From Tetraselmis striata (taxonomy: Eukaryota; Chlorophyta; Chlorodendrophyceae; Chlorodendrales; Chlorodendraceae), in the NCBI GenBank assembly GCA_006384855.1, contig VCJN01003151.1:248001-312000 (forward strand): a stretch of 64,000 nt of DNA, read 5' to 3'. Shown here piece by piece: positions 53,985-63,321 of the stretch (within the stretch, counting starts at the first letter, position 1; each line of letters begins with the position of its first letter). A program made the translations under genes and the position numbers. The notes below the pieces were generated by a model, which was not told the DNA's origin, did no database searches, and saw only the letters and a program-made list of their open reading frames with translations.

Positions 53985-54575
53985 TGGGCGTCAGCGCGAT
54001 GCCGCAGACAACGTGTTTATGCGGGAAGAGGGCCCCCACCCTCGGCCTGCCCGGAGAGGGGCGCAGCTCGGCGCGGTGGTGCTCCGCCTGCCCCTTCAAG
54101 CATGATACGGCAGTGGACATGATTAACAAGAGGTGCGAGTGTGGGAAGGGACGAGCGTTCCTTGAGATAGCTGGAGAGGGCGCAGCTTGGCGCGGTGGTG
54201 TTCCGCCTGCCCCACCAAGCCAGATGCTACAAGGGATGTGATAAGCAAGAGATGCGAGTGCGGGAAGAGCAGGCCTTGCTTTGGGCTACCTGGAGGGGGG
54301 CCAAGCTCTGCGAGGTGGTGTGCGGGCTGCCCTACTAAGGCCGACAGCGAAGTGAATGCGTTGCACAAGGCCGACAGTGAAGTGCGAGTGCGGCAAGACA
54401 CGTGCCCTCATTCGGTCTGCCTGGAGAGGGGCTCGGTGCGGTGGTGCGCCACCTGTGCCACCAAGCCTGCTACGGCAGTGGACGTGATGAACAAGAGATG
54501 CGAGGGCGGGAAGGGACGAGCGTTGCTTGGGACACCTGGAGAGGGGCGCAGCTTGGCGCGGGGGTGCGCGTGATG
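53985..54575 (+). CDS. Array of five cysteine-rich repeats (EsV-1-7-like), frame-broken
   Basis: Five units of about 112-133 bp begin near 54,000, 54,132, 54,250, 54,383 and 54,495. The best translated unit is RCECGKSRPCFGLPGGGP followed by SSARWCAGCPTKADSEVN. The pattern is C-x-C-G-K-x-R...G-L-P-G...R-W-C-x-x-C-P-x-K, then a linker ending in NKR. Units 1 and 3-5 can be read in one frame each, but one-base changes in unit 2 and the start of unit 4 break the array. The spacing of cysteines resembles EsV-1-7 repeats of brown algae and large algal viruses, though the final residue is Cys rather than His; this is resemblance, not proof. A zinc-binding role is likely. It lies on the opposite strand to and directly beside the Copia fragments. 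Confidence 0.6.
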
Positions 54576-54663
54576 AAGATTGCAAATGACGAGGGCGGTC
54601 GAGCCAACAAGCGTTGACAGCCACTACTCCCAGCGTGCCAGTCGTCGGGGCGGGTTCCTACTC

Positions 54664-54705
54664 CCCGTGGCCTTCCTCCTCCTCCTCCTCCTCCTCCTCC
54701 TTCTG
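54664..54705. repeat. (CCT)n microsatellite
   Basis: A run of CCT/CTC triplets at about 54,664-54,702. Confidence 0.9.
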
Positions 54706-54977
54706 CTCGTTGTTCGGGGCGCGTGATGGTGTCGGTGCCGGGCGCTGGCTCGGGCGCGAGGGCCTGCTGCTGTGCGTGATTGCGTGGGAGAGCAATCAGA
54801 GCAGGGGATGGAGGGCGGCCTTGGGTCGGGATGATGCTGATGAGCGGGAGAGGAGGCGGCACGCCCGGCGCAAGGCTGTTGTGTCGTTGAGGCTGCTGTC
54901 GTGCCGCAGCGATCGGCCAGTAGGGGAGGAGGGCAATCTCGGGGGGGGGGGGGGGGGGGGCGTGTGGTCACATGGTT

Positions 54978-55160
54978 TGGTGTTAGGGGGGAAGGGAGGA
55001 GAGAGGAGGGAGCGAAGGAGGAGGGAGTAAGGAGGAGGGGGGAGGGAGAAAGAAGGGAAGGACGGAAGAGGGAGGAGGAGGGAGGGGGGAGGGGAGGAGG
55101 GAGGGAGGGAAGCGAGAGGCGGGAGGAGGGAGGAGAGGGGAGAGAGGAGAGATAGAGTAG
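54978..55160. repeat. Long polypurine tract
   Basis: About 180 bases of almost only G and A on the plus strand, including GGAGGAGGGAGGGAGGGAAG. Only a few T interruptions occur. Together with 57,150-57,430 it brackets the short-chain dehydrogenase exon. Confidence 0.85.
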
Positions 55161-55638
55161 GAACGTTGGGGGAGGTAGGGGTGCCACAAAGGGCACGCAG
55201 AGGCTCGATCATTACCGTCACCGCTGGCTAGGCCAAGATACTTAGGGTACAGGTAGCAGGGCTACAGGGGCAACTCCTTGGCGCATGGGGCCAGGCAGGC
55301 GGGGGGGGGGGGGGGGGGGGAGCTGGTGTTGCTAAGGGTGTTTGTGGCGGTTGGCAAATATTCGATGAGCTTTGATATCCACCCCCGGACATGTCCTATG
55401 GGTCCCCAGGGCCAATGGGTTGGGATCACGCGATGAAAGAGAGGGGAGGGGGAGGGGAGGCAGAAGGGGAAACGGCTACAGGACTGACTCCTTGGCGCAT
55501 GGGGAAGAGGGGGGAGGGGTGCCACTTTTCTTGGGTGTGTAGGTCGGGAAGCCTTCGGCAGCGTTTATGGACCGCCCCCCTCTTCTGACCCACCATTCGA
55601 CACCCCTCTCCCATCTGCCAATCGTGCCCGCACGCGCA

Positions 55639-56018
55639 GGCCGCATTGTCCATCGCGCCGCATCGCGCTGATGACAGGCGCCATTCAGGGGATCGGCACG
55701 GAGACCGCGCAGCAGCTTGACGGCGAGGGCGGCCTCACCGCTGTGCGGGGCTGTCGCAGCGAGGAGCTGAGCGCTGCGGCCGCCGCTGAGCTGTCGGCCG
55801 CCGGCTGCGACGTCTTGTTCCGGCGGCTGCACCTCACCGACGGCGCCAGCATCTCCGCCATGGCTGACTTCCTGGTGGGCGCCCACGGTGGGCAGCTGGA
55901 CATGCTTGTCAACAACGCCGCTGTGTGCTTCAATGACCCCACGCTCTTTAAGGGGCGCGTGCCACACACGCCCGTCGTGAGGCAGGCCTATATCACGGTG
56001 GATACCGACTTTTTTTCG
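55639..56018 (+). CDS. Short-chain dehydrogenase/reductase, 5'-side exon (partial)
   Basis: After an AG acceptor (about 55,638) the frame reads RRIALMTGAIQGIGTETAQQ, a Rossmann start with TGxxxGIG. This is followed by LHLTDGASISAMADFLV and LDMLVNNAAVCFNDPTLF with the NNAA motif, and YITVDTDFF near 56,010, where carbonyl-reductase-type SDRs have VNTNFFGT. Thereafter the frame runs into G-rich non-coding sequence, so a donor at about 56,019 is likely. The exons with the catalytic Ser and Tyr-x-x-x-Lys were not found downstream. It is either a gene with exons I could not read or a truncated copy. The ATG at 55671 is internal to the domain and not the true start. Predicted activity: NADPH-dependent carbonyl reduction. 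Confidence 0.65.
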
Positions 56019-56019
56019 G

Positions 56020-57140
56020 TCGCTGGCCGTCCAGCAGGCGTGTGGGGCGGGGGGTTAGGGGGGGGGCTGCCAGGGGGCGAAAGTGGGCCCTCCTTCCTAC
56101 CGCGGCCCCGCCCGACGCCGCTTCCTTCCACTCTGATGGCGTTTCACTGCGGCAAAACACCAACAATGGACGAGCATCCGCCGTGGCGCTAGCGACCAAC
56201 AGCCCGTCGCAGCTGCCGCCCTACCTGCCAAACAAGAAAGTTACAAATGGCGTACCTGGCATGCCAGGTTGCCACCAGCCTCAGGCCCCGGATCACAGGG
56301 AGATTTATGCCCGGGACGAGGCGCGCCCGGGGCACGGAGAAGACACCAACAGCAGTGCCTATTGTGAAACTTCCAGGTAGCGCCCGGGGCGGTGTCCACA
56401 ACGCCAAGCGCTGGAAGAGGAAATGCTTGCCGAGCGCCGCTCTGGCAAAGCGATTGATGGCGCGCTGAAGCGACACGCCAAGCTCAAGGAGGTGCGGCGC
56501 CGCGCGAGGAGCACAGAGCCTGAGAGCATCCCCACCCTTCCCCTCTTCCTCTTGTGTCAATACTGGTCTATAGCAGCAGCGTTCAGCCAGCCCCCGTCAA
56601 GCTGGGCTGATACATACGAGCAGGATATGAGCGACCCGGAAAAGCGTGAGGCGGCTTCCAGCATCTCAAGCAGTTGTGGAGTCAAAGCACATCGCGAGAG
56701 AAGAGGTGAGGTAGCCATTCATGGCTTTCAGGGAATTGAGGCGGCCGTTTGCCATGCTGTTGGACGTCGGGTGTTACTGGGCGGCATTATGTCCTCTTCA
56801 GGGCTGGTTAGAGGAGACAAAGGGAAACGGTCTTGATGTAGGCAGGATGCTGAAGAAACCCCTCCAAAAGGATAAAAGGACAACAAGGAAAATTGACAGT
56901 AAGCGGCCAAGACGGCAGACGCGGGGGTTGCAGCGCCCACTGGAACTAGCATGTCTATGTACTTTTGCAGCTCATAAGGTAGAAAAGAGCCCACTGTTTA
57001 CTCCGGCAAGGCTCACACAGCGGCAAAGTCATGAGCGGCAGCGCTAACTTACTCATAACATCGTTTCAGGGTGTTTCGATTCTGACAGCCATAGGGCATG
57101 GGTGCATAGCAGCTCTTCCATCACACTGTAACAGTCGTTA
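56020..57140. other. Downstream of the dehydrogenase exon; no certain gene
   Basis: Open frames around 56.42-57.05 kb (AERRSGKAIDGALKRHAKLK, then RARSTEPESIPTLPLFL) have fair composition but no domain. They could be exons of the dehydrogenase's neighbour or UTR. No catalytic SDR motif was seen. Confidence 0.3.
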
Positions 57141-57149
57141 GGGGGCGGG

Positions 57150-57430
57150 GGGGGAGGGGAGGAGAGAGGAAGGCATAGAGGCAGAAAGGGGGGGGGGGAA
57201 GCTGGAGGAGGAAGGGCAAAGGGAGGAGGGCAAGGGATGCAGGGACGAGGGAGGCAGGGAGGGAGGCGGGGAGGAGGGAGGAGGGAGGAGGGTGGAGCGG
57301 GCGGGTGGGAGGGGGAAGGGAGGATTGAGGGGGGAGGAGGGAGGAGGAGCGGGTGGGGGAAGGGGGGGGAGGCGCTGCAGGGCGCTACAACACGCGGGGG
57401 GAGGGGGGGGGGGGGGGGAGGGGGGGGGGG
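57150..57430. repeat. Second long polypurine tract ending in a poly-G block
   Basis: About 280 bases mostly G and A, ending in a compound G tract at 57,395-57,430. The minus-strand frame across it is a Pro/Ser-rich artefact. Confidence 0.85.
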
Positions 57431-58250
57431 GTTCACCGGCAGCCACATGTGAGGTACAAGCAGGTGGCTCACACCTGCAGGTCGGCGTGAAGGAGGATGT
57501 GCTCTCTGAGAAATATAATTTAGTTTCGCATTTTGCGAGATTGGCCAAATGCTGGAGCTCGGGTATTGCACTGCGTGCGGAAATGAGGAAACGCCCAGTA
57601 GCGTTCATGGGAACGGCTACTCAAATCCTCTTTCGACAACAATTTGGAATCGTTGCTTCCAACTTGTAGGGGCTTCCGAGGTGGTTTCAAAGTTTTTTTT
57701 TCCGCTTAGTAAGGGGCTTTGGTATTTCTGAAAAGTCGCAACAGCCGTAAGTGTGCCCCCCCCACCCCCCCCCCCCCCCCCCCGGCCCCAAGCCCGCAAT
57801 AGTGCAACTTATCTCGAATTCTGCCCCCCCCCCCTCCCCAGTTCCCCTCCACCCTAGAAACATTTTCTTGGCCTGCTGGCGGCATCAGGTGGTGGATTCG
57901 TACGTACGGCGAGATGAACATTGTGGCGGAGGTGGATGACACCAATTAGGCGCACTGCCTGGTGTTGTGCCTGTGCAGGCCACCAGCCACGCAGCCGCCA
58001 GGTCGTAGCTAGCGGCCCGCGCAGACATGGACACAGCGACCGCTCTGCTATCTCTCTGGAAGCGGCTCTCCAGGAAGCGGCTCATTAGGATCGCTTCTTC
58101 TCCCCGCGTGTGAAGGGCATCGGGTAAGCAACCCCTCCCCCCCATCCCGATCTGACTTGCCACGGCCTAGCTTGCAATGCACCCGAGTACCTGCCCCACC
58201 TGTGCTGCAGCTGAGTCGCCCTACTGCGCTGTGACCGCAGACGGCCTTCC

Positions 58251-58670
58251 AGACAGCCAACATGATCTGGGTGTCGAATGAAGTGGAGGTACAGCCTGCC
58301 GTCCTAATGTGCTGCTGCCCGTCGCCCGTCGGCGGCTGACCGCTGATGGCGCCGCACCGTGCAGATCTGCATGCGCAAGACGCAGTTCACTGGGAATGCT
58401 GGTCACCGGGAAGCTGCGCTGCAGCGGGCGCGAGAAGCCGCTGCTGGCGCTGCACGCGCTGGACCCGGAGCACTTCGGCAAGTCATTGTACGAGGTAGTC
58501 AAGGCGCGCATCCTCAAAGCGGCGCGGTGGCCGTCGTGCCCGGTCACCTGCTCCATTGTTTACGAGGCACGGCGGACTGCTGCATCCAGGGCGGCACTGG
58601 GACCTGTGCTGCACTGTCTTTGCGCCCCTACTGCACCCCACACACACTGCAGAGGTGGTGACTTGATCTG
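58251..58670 (+). CDS. Possible exons of an unrecognised gene
   Basis: CAG-acceptor/GT-donor borders surround a short exon reading TAFQTANMIWVSNEVE (58,242-58,289, donor GTACAG). A following block reads GKLRCSGREKPLLALHALDP then EHFGKSLYEVVKARILKAAR (58,400-58,520). The second block is convincingly protein-like. No family was assigned. A further candidate exon lies at about 59,121-59,199 (SPPSKAADVGIADFKPAVPQ, donor GTACGC). These may belong to one gene. Confidence 0.3.
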
Positions 58671-60446
58671 ACGAAAAGCTGTTACATGCATTCACGGCTG
58701 CTGATCCTATGGGACGGTCCCGTTTGTCTTCTTCGCACTAATATTGCTCTGAACTGCATGCCTTTATATGGCCGCCGTGGCACATAGTATATTGGCCTGA
58801 GTTAAGGCTGCAGCAAGGGACCTTTGGGCCCGAGTGATGCCCTTCAGCCACGGCAATCAAAGATTGTAACGTCAAATCATGCCATAGCATATTGGTATTA
58901 GTAAGTGTACTACCAGGACTGCATGCTACCTAGTTTGCTGATGAGAATACTGCCCTAGCAGTCTCTTGTGATATGGTATCGGCTTCTGCATGCTTTCGGA
59001 TGTTTCAATGGTGTGAAAGCTTTCGCGCGTCTGGCAGCCACATCTTGCTGCAGGCCCGGCCCTCCCACCCTGATGCCCATGTCCCAGGGGCTCATGTCTC
59101 CTGTCCGTGCCCCGCTGCAGCGCCATCCAGTCGTTAAGCCCGCCCAGCAAGGCCGCCGATGTGGGCATCGCCGACTTCAAGCCAGCGGTTCCACAGCTCA
59201 GGTACGCCGCTCAGAATGCAGCCCTGCCCAGCGCCCCCCCCCCCCCCCCCCACGGCGCCTTCTCCGCTTTGCTGCTTCGTTGACTGCTGCATCAAGGCTC
59301 GCGGCAGTATCCAGAGAAGGGGGGTGGGGATGTCAGGGGGGGAGGGGGGGGGGGCGCTTTTCCGGCTATGAGCAGCTGTAAGCTTCTACACCAGCCCTGA
59401 CCATGTGGTGTGAGTGCTGCGCGGATGTGAGCAGGCCCAGCTTGTCCGGCACGCGCAGCGCAGGGGGTAGTCTGCGCAACCAGGCCTGTGGGGTCAGTGA
59501 GCAGCACAGCGAGCCGCCCGACAAGCCAAACGTGGGCACAACCCGTCCCCTCAATCAGCTCAGCGGCAGCTCGCTGCCCTCCGCTCGCTCCACTCGGACT
59601 GCCAGGTCCTGTCTCCACAGACAGGGGCACTGAACGGTGCTATGCTACGTTGCTTACAGGGGGGCGGGGCCGGGGACAGGCCGCGGGGGGGGGGGGGGGG
59701 GGGGGGGGCTGTCCTCATCTGTTGTGCTTGTGCCCCGCAGCCTCCTCCGCGTGGGCCACTGCGTCCCTCCCTCCCCTGAAGGCGCCACTGTGACGCGCTG
59801 CAATGCGGCACAAAGCAGACATCTGTACAAACGGCGCTTCTGTTCTGCAGACGTTCATCCGCAGACGGAGGGGCTGTAGCCTGTTGAGTGCCTTGTTCAA
59901 GACCCCATGCCCTCGTGCCTGGTGGCTGTGAAGCCAAAACCTGCTGTGAAGCAGCAGTTGCAAGGCGCCCCTACTCTTCGCCCTCCTTGCGGCCGTTAGG
60001 TTGAACATTTGTGAGGCTCCGGGCTGCAGCAAGAGGAATGAGGGTGCCCAGATTCCCGCTATTTGTAAACATTCACTTACGACTCTGAGTGGAACGCGGG
60101 GCCATGCGCTCATGCAGGTTGACTGTGGTCCGTGCGCGTTCCCACGTGCTCTCTTAGGAACATCATTGACATAAGGCCTGGCCTGTGAGACATGTTACAA
60201 ATCTTAATGGGCAGAAGTATAAGACACGCCAGAGGCGGTCAGGCGTTTGTGGCCGGCAGGTCTGCCCCCTCCCTCCCTTGCTTGTAAACTGCCCCTCGAA
60301 GTAGCGAGAGGCTACTCACACAGAAATGGCCGTTGTCAGCCGGATCGCCTGGCTGCTCGTGGTTGTGGATTCCAAACCCAATGAAGACATGCCACCAGGA
60401 GCCACACAATCCGCCCAGCGGACAGCATCGCGAACCAGCAATGATG

Positions 60447-61328
60447 TCAGTCCTGGAAGGCTTGAACCTGTGAACAACATGTACGCATACGCAATGAATC
60501 AAATGAATTACGACCGCGCAGCTGAGTTAAGTCCCTGACACCATGCACCATGCAGGGTTGCACTGTTTCATCACAGAAACGTTCCCGGCACGATTTCCCT
60601 GTTCCAGGGGCAACCAGCAGTGTTCCACTCACTGCTGTAGTCAAAGCGGCGCCCCGTCGAACAGCTGCAGCAGGTGAATGCTTAATGTCAAAGAATTTGA
60701 AGAACATGGCGTATGATGCTTCGCTGCACCAAATAGCGGCACAGCTCCCTGAAATCCAGAACAGGCCCATTGCTACAGGGTACGCTGTCCGGTCAAAGAT
60801 CCAGAAAGCACAGGATATGAGAAGCCATATCAGCGACTGGTCCACACACAAGATAACCAATAGCAACAGCTGGAGACCATTGGTAGGTCCCGACCCGAGA
60901 GCAGACACTTTGAAGTCAAGCCACTGAAGGGCGGCTTTCTCTTGAACCATCGCCATCATGAGCAGTAAGTGCAGAGAGGAAATGAAACTGAATAGCGCGG
61001 ATAGAATGCTGTTGGCCATGGTTGCCATGACCACCATTTTCAATACAGAGTCGGTGTCACCGTCCATGAGCAACGAGAACAGACCGGAGAACTGAATGCT
61101 CAGGAACAATGCAGATGACACAGCAGTATTTGTCACGATGTTCTTGTATGCTGGCTTCACGCCATGTTCTCCCGCCTGAGTTCGGATAAAGGCTGACAGC
61201 ACTTTCTCAAACTTCACGCCGCGAATGTACAGAGATGCATACAAGAGTGCAACCCAAAGACAAGGAAAGCCAACCGCTACAAGCACTTGCTGCCACACAG
61301 GGACCGCCATTCTGTGTCTTCGCACCAA
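60447..61328 (-). CDS. Multi-pass membrane protein, hypothetical
   Basis: A single 293-codon frame, start at 61328 (MVRRHRMAVPVWQQ; Met7 is an alternative). Five or more hydrophobic helices are evident: VLVAVGFPCLWVALLYASLY, SALFLSIQFSGLFSLLM, MVVMATMANSILSALFSFIS, LQLLLLVILCVDQSLIWLLI and MGLFWISGSCAAIWCS. The last ~70 residues are hydrophilic and cysteine-containing. The gene is intronless in this reading. The fold is not recognised; a small integral membrane protein of unknown role. Composition is less GC-biased than the ARIA or dehydrogenase genes. Confidence 0.55.
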   Translation of the reverse strand: MVRRHRMAVPVWQQVLVAVGFPCLWVALLYASLYIRGVKFEKVLSAFIRTQAGEHGVKPAYKNIVTNTAVSSALFLSIQFSGLFSLLMDGDTDSVLKMVVMATMANSILSALFSFISSLHLLLMMAMVQEKAALQWLDFKVSALGSGPTNGLQLLLLVILCVDQSLIWLLISCAFWIFDRTAYPVAMGLFWISGSCAAIWCSEASYAMFFKFFDIKHSPAAAVRRGAALTTAVSGTLLVAPGTGKSCRERFCDETVQPCMVHGVRDLTQLRGRNSFDSLRMRTCCSQVQAFQD

Positions 61329-61730
61329 TCATGAGCGGAGATTTCGCGGAGTCAAGGATGTCGGCTGGACCCTACCGTAGCGCAACGCACGGCCAGTTGG
61401 CCCCAAAGGTGATCGATGAGATGAAGGAAAGAACACAACGAAGCTGCTGTAGCGAACAGCGACCATGCTGCTGCTGACCCTATTGTCGATGAATAATTTG
61501 CCCGAGTTTGTCTGTCTGATGACTGTCGTTTGTCCAGATTATTATTTTTCTTGGCTTGGAATCAGCCACATTTGAGAGAAACGACGATAGTATAGGCGGA
61601 CGGTCAATGGGAAATAAAAGAGTTGCGCTGATTTTTACGAATATCGCTAGTCCTTACTAGGTGAGAATTACCGGTACCTGTACGGGCGAAACAGTTGCAG
61701 CCGTGAAACGGCCAGGCCGCGAAGGTCGCA

Positions 61731-61762
<32 letters not shown>

Positions 61763-62060
61763 CCTTGGGGCCCACTTTTTCCCGCCACGAAAATAAATGA
61801 GGGCATCAGTCGGAAGAGGTGGTTGGGCGAGGAAAAGCGGGCGGCGGGCCGACGGCCCGACAGGCGGACGGGCGGCGGTATCCGACGGGCGGACGAACCG
61901 GAAACGGGCACGGGTGCTAGGGGCGTGGCCGCCTCTGTATGTGGCGGCGGAGGCGGCCGGGGGGGGGGGGGGGGGGGGACTGGAGCTGGCCCTACTATAC
62001 TATCGGTTAGTCGCAAGGGCTGAGGGCGCGTAGGGCAGAAATCACGGAAAATTGTCGTAA
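61329..62060. other. Upstream of the membrane-protein gene; two poly-G tracts
   Basis: Contains the promoter side of the minus-strand membrane-protein gene and G tracts at 61,733-61,759 and 61,959-61,978. Frames across these tracts are Gly-rich or Pro-rich artefacts. Confidence 0.4.
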
Positions 62061-62067
62061 TTAGCGG

Positions 62068-62992
62068 GTTCCCGCAAAAAATATAGCTCTAATTAGATAG
62101 CACTTTGTTGACACGTCAGCGCGTAACGCCCGCGTACGCGCAATTAGATAGCTCTCCCAGCTATCTAATTGCTCGCAAATAGATAGCTCGCCGCGATTTG
62201 GATAGCTTCTGTTATGACCGGTAAAATGAATTGGATAGCTCTTAAATTCCGCGGCCCGTGGGACCGCTGGGGAGGTCCACCCGCGCGAGCTCCACTCTGC
62301 ATCTTCCAGCAACCCACGTCCGCCGCCACCGCTTGCACCCACTCAACACCAAGTGACCCGCGCCCTGTTATCCAGTATGTCCCGCGCAGCCGAGAAGACC
62401 AGCAACCACTCGTCCGGGTACGGTTGGTCACAGCGGTGGGACAGCGAACTCGCGTGGTTCTTGGCGCTGCGGCGCGCCGCCGACAGCGCAGGCGTCCCCG
62501 CGTACTGGCGGTCGAAGCAGTGGGGGGATTAGGCATAGCTGGAGTCTAAGCTGCGCGAGGATCTGCTGGAGGTGGCTCCAGAAACGGACATTGAGCTGCC
62601 GGTGGGGAAAAACCTGTCGGAGACGGTGAAGGCCATGGTGGCGGTGTGGCGGGCGGGTAGCGAGCGGAAGGCCGACATGAACGACAGTCAGTGGTCGGCG
62701 GTCAAGAACCAACAGCGCGATCCCACGGTCGTGCTGAAAAAGGGCGAGGCCGGGTTCAAGGAGTGGGATGACCTGCGGAACTGGCTGAAGCAGACGGGTT
62801 GGGTGGACGTGGAGTGGGAGGACGAGGAGGGGGACCCTCGGGCGCCCGACGAGGGCGCGATCGCAGACGCGGCGGAGGTAAAGCAGTTGCGGAGTAGCAC
62901 AGCGGCGGTAAATTACATAAACCGCGGCTATGCGGGCGACGCGGCGCGATGTCGAGAGCTATCTAATTTGAGCTATATATTTAGCGGGAACT
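62068..62992 (+). mobile_element. 0.92-kb element with terminal inverted repeats
   Basis: The left end reads GGTTCCCGCAAAAAATATAG, then CTCTAATTAGATAGC. The right end, inverted, reads AGTTCCCGCTAAATATATAG, then CTCAAATTAGATAGC; about 30 of 35 bases match. The left interior holds five more AGATAGCT/GGATAGCT words (62,130-62,240) in both orientations. There is no recognised transposase, so it is probably non-autonomous. No convincing target duplication is seen. Confidence 0.65.
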
Positions 62993-62994
62993 AA
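62375..62994 (+). CDS. Hypothetical protein carried by the small TIR element
   Basis: The frame reads MSRAAEKTSNHSSGYGWSQR and DSELAWFLALRRAADSAGVP, then two in-frame TAG codons at about 62,528 and 62,534. It continues open as ESKLREDLLEVAPETDIELP, ETVKAMVAVWRAGSERKADM, NDSQWSAVKNQQRDPTVVLK and WLKQTGWVDVEWEDEEGD. The last residues are encoded by the terminal repeat. Composition on both sides of the stops is coding-like and charged, with several Trp. No domain was recognised. It is either a captured gene fragment with two nonsense mutations, a gene with a small intron across the stops, or two frames. Confidence 0.45.
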
Positions 62995-62999
62995 CCCTC

Positions 63000-63300
63000 T
63001 ATTGCGGACCAATGAAGGATTCGATGTTTGCGTTCAAAGGTCGGCAGACGACCCGGCGACGGGCGCGGGCGCGGGCGCTACTCGTAGGATTGGGCAGGCC
63101 CCGCGGAGATGGGACTATGGGGAGCGGGAGGGAGGAGGGGAGGGGGGGGGGGGGCAAGGGGGGCGGGGGGGGGGATGGGCGGGCGCCCGAGCGGCTGAGG
63201 GTGGTGGAGAGGGATCGTGTATTGGTCAATGTACTGGGGTATTTAAAATTACGTAATAAAAACGCAAACCATGCGGAAGTATAACAGAAAACAGATGTTT
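63000..63300. other. G-rich spacer
   Basis: A broken G tract at 63,120-63,180. Frames here are Gly/Arg-rich artefacts. An AT-rich patch precedes the reverse-transcriptase fragment. Confidence 0.4.
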
Positions 63301-63321
63301 CATTTAATATTATAGAACAGA

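Noticed and set aside
54624..55221. Pro/Ser-rich minus frames up to 190 codons
   Set aside because: Translations of the polypurine tract's complement; no real protein.
55671..56192. Complete small dehydrogenase gene of 173 codons
   Set aside because: The ATG is inside the Rossmann motif and the last third translates G-rich intron-like sequence. Only about 55,639-56,018 is coding.
57053..57608. Pro-rich minus frames of about 160-170 codons
   Set aside because: Translations of the second polypurine tract's complement.
61657..62023. Opposing Gly-rich and Pro-rich frames
   Set aside because: Generated by the two poly-G tracts.
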